Below are positions 62,425 through 64,000 of a stretch of 64,000 nt of DNA, one piece after another. This DNA is from Streptomyces sp. ICBB 8177 (lineage in GTDB: Bacteria; Actinomycetota; Actinomycetes; Streptomycetales; Streptomycetaceae). The notes beneath the pieces were generated by a model. The model saw only the letters and a program-made list of their open reading frames with translations. It made no database searches and was not told the DNA's origin. The stretch is taken from the NCBI RefSeq assembly GCF_003144095.1, contig NZ_NSKH01000003.1, positions 444,086 to 508,085 on the forward strand, in the 5' to 3' direction. The translations under genes were made by a program, and so were the position numbers. Numbering within the stretch: the stretch's first letter is position 1; the number at the start of each line of letters is the position of its first letter.

Positions 62425-63524
62425 CGCGAGGCGCCGGGGCGGCGGTGACGCGAGCCGTCGCCTCGGCGGACGTCGCCGTCGTCGGCTGCGGCATCGCGGG
62501 ACTCGCCGCGGCCGAACGGCTCTGTCGCGACGGGCTGACCGTCGTGATGGCCGACCCGGCCGGCATCGCCTCCGGCGCCACCGGTGCCTCCGGCGGGCTG
62601 GTCCGCGCCCTCGACCTGTCCCGCCGGTACGGCGACCGGGCCGCCGAGAGCCTCGACGTGTACCTGCGCCGGGGCCCCCGCGGCCACTGGCCCGCGGTCC
62701 GCGAGGACGGCAGCCTGACCCTCTTCGGCGCGGGCGACCTGCGCGCCGCGCACGAGGCGGCCGGGCGGCTGCGGGCGGCGGGGCACGCGGTGGAGCTGCT
62801 GACGGCGGCCGACGTCGCCGCCCGCTTCCCCGCGCTCTCCCCGGCCGGCGTGCTCGGCGGCGTCCTGGAACCCCGGGCGGGCTGGCTGCCCGCCCGGGAG
62901 GTCGCCGCCGCCCTGGTCCGCGACGCGGGAGGTCGCCTGCTCGTCCTCGAGGCCCGCGCGACCCGGCTGCTGACCCGCGCGGGCCGGGTCACCGGCGTCC
63001 GCACGAGCGCGGGCGACGTGACCGCCGGGGCCGTGCTGCTGGCCGCCGGGGTCGGCAGCGTGCCGCTGGCCGCCCAGGTCGGCGTCGACCTGCCGCTGTG
63101 CACGCGGTCGGTCGGCTACTGCCTCTTCGCGCCCGACGACACCGCCGCGGCCACCGGACTGCCGACCGTCGTGGACGCCACCACCGGTGCCTGGCTGCGG
63201 CGCTGGGACGACGGCGTGCTGCTCGCGGGCGTCACCTCCAAGGAGACCGACGTGCCCGCCCGCGTCACCCACCACGTCACCGACGCCGAACGGCACCGGG
63301 TCCACGACGTCGTGCGGCGGCTGTGCCCCGCGCTGGCCCGGGCCCGGTTCACCGGCGGGGTCACCGCGTACGACGCCATGTTCACCGACGGACCCGGGGC
63401 CGTCACCGCCTGGCCCGCCGCGCCGGGACTGGTCACCGCCGTCGGCTGGAACGGCGGCGGCTTCAAACTCGCCCCCGCCGTCGGCGCCGAGGCGGCCGCC
63501 CTGCTGAAGGAGGCGATGGCATGA
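62421..63524 (+). CDS. FAD-dependent D-amino-acid/glycine-oxidase-type enzyme
   Basis: A 367-aa DAO-superfamily flavoprotein. ATG 62421 overlaps the stop of the N-hydroxylase (ATGA). FAD loop VAVVGCGIAGLAAAERL (about 17-33), substrate segment ASGATGASGGLVRALDLSRRY, and the C-terminal AVGWNGGGFKLAPAVG loop. In the s56-p1 pathway a homologous enzyme (Spb39) oxidises the lysine-hydrazine adduct and releases hydrazinoacetate. Here it would free the corresponding hydrazino acid (inference). Confidence 0.88.
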   Translation: MTRGAGAAVTRAVASADVAVVGCGIAGLAAAERLCRDGLTVVMADPAGIASGATGASGGLVRALDLSRRYGDRAAESLDVYLRRGPRGHWPAVREDGSLTLFGAGDLRAAHEAAGRLRAAGHAVELLTAADVAARFPALSPAGVLGGVLEPRAGWLPAREVAAALVRDAGGRLLVLEARATRLLTRAGRVTGVRTSAGDVTAGAVLLAAGVGSVPLAAQVGVDLPLCTRSVGYCLFAPDDTAAATGLPTVVDATTGAWLRRWDDGVLLAGVTSKETDVPARVTHHVTDAERHRVHDVVRRLCPALARARFTGGVTAYDAMFTDGPGAVTAWPAAPGLVTAVGWNGGGFKLAPAVGAEAAALLKEAMA

Positions 63525-64000
63525 GCCCGCGCGGCACCTGGCGGCTCGGCCCCACCGACGAGATGCTGCGCGACTCCGCCCGCGCCCTGGGCTCCGCGCG
63601 TACCGTCCAACTGCTGTGGCGCTTCCCCGGACCGGTCAGCGCCGACGCGCTGGACGCCGAGTGGCGGCGGCTGGACCGCGGCCGGCTCAGCCGCCGCATC
63701 GTCCCGGCCGGCGTCCCCGGCGCCCGCGACCGCTGGGCCCCGGCGCACAACGAGGAACCCCCGCGCCACGACGACGTGCCGCTGACCGGCACCACCGTGC
63801 GCGGCTGGCTCGACGACCAGGTCCGCGCGCCGCTGCCGGTCGACTCCGGCGCGCTGTGGCGGCTGTCGGCGGCGCCCTACCGCGACGGGAGCCTGGTCTC
63901 GCTGTGCGTGCCGCACTTCCGCTGCGACGGCATGGGCCTCTTCCGCGCCCTCGCCGAACGCACCGACCCGCCCGCACCGCGCCACCGCATACCCGGGCCC
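63521..64000 (+). CDS. condensation-type acyltransferase, N-terminal part (cut by window edge)
   Basis: The first 160 residues are seen; ATG 63521 overlaps the upstream stop (ATGA). The motif HFRCDGMG (about residue 133) is the HxxxDG active site of the condensation/CoA-acyltransferase superfamily, preceded by a beta strand LVSLCVP. No adenylation or carrier domain is seen before it, so it may be a stand-alone amide-forming enzyme that acylates a hydrazine or amine. Full length, carrier protein and substrate lie beyond the window. Confidence 0.72.
   Translation, partial: MSPRGTWRLGPTDEMLRDSARALGSARTVQLLWRFPGPVSADALDAEWRRLDRGRLSRRIVPAGVPGARDRWAPAHNEEPPRHDDVPLTGTTVRGWLDDQVRAPLPVDSGALWRLSAAPYRDGSLVSLCVPHFRCDGMGLFRALAERTDPPAPRHRIPGP

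Overview
The window is chromosomal DNA from a high-GC actinomycete, almost certainly Streptomycetaceae (Streptomyces, Actinacidiphila or a near relative). Evidence includes the very strong GC3 bias, the mreBCD-mrdA-rodA wall cluster, twin clpP1/clpP2 next to clpX and tig, DUF5954, DUF4233, a mycothiol-type DsbA protein, and many leaderless genes with a TANNNT box 6-8 nt before the start codon. I see no rRNA, CRISPR array, prophage or integrase.

Layout, left to right. 1-6.2 kb: a minus-strand sugar operon (ROK regulator, lipoprotein, two ABC permeases, GH4 glycosidase, BadF-type kinase cut by the window edge), with a palindromic operator upstream of the regulator. 6.3-13 kb: MscS channel, HNH nuclease, DinB-like protein, DUF5954, a flavoprotein and an amidase. 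13.2-22.5 kb: a 61-aa repeat peptide just upstream of malQ, a small membrane protein, and two paralogous pepN aminopeptidases either side of an AbiEi/DUF559-like gene. 22.7-31.7 kb: DsbA-like protein, two amino-acid permeases around bioY, rpiB, Nei-type glycosylase, Eis-type acetyltransferase and a SpoIIE/PP2C phosphatase. 31.8-37.3 kb: a broken Uma2 gene, tRNA-Gly(UCC), tRNA-Pro(UGG), then tig-clpP1-clpP2-clpX with a ClgR-type box upstream of clpP1. 37.4-52.5 kb: core genes valS, folC, DUF4233, ndk, mreBCD, mrdA, rodA and a TIGR03960-type radical SAM gene. A perfect 48-bp tandem duplication sits exactly at the start of mrdA.

After the radical SAM gene (52.52 kb) the gene order usual in Streptomyces (TIGR03936, rne, rplU, rpmA, obg) is absent. 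It is replaced by accessory genes: a DHA2 drug transporter, YihY, a SHOCT protein, decayed sequence and an orphan LysR DNA-binding domain.

From 57.2 kb to the right edge lies a biosynthetic operon that I read as hydrazine (N-N bond) natural-product machinery: group A flavin monooxygenase, stand-alone cupin, methionyl-tRNA-synthetase-like protein, aspartate decarboxylase PanD, lysine/ornithine N-hydroxylase, DAO-type oxidase and a condensation-type enzyme that runs off the window. In described systems (Spb38/39/40 of s56-p1) the cupin and MetRS-like parts are one fused hydrazine synthetase; here they are two adjacent genes. PanD suggests that the amine partner is a decarboxylated amino acid such as beta-alanine rather than glycine. 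This is the most interesting part of the window.
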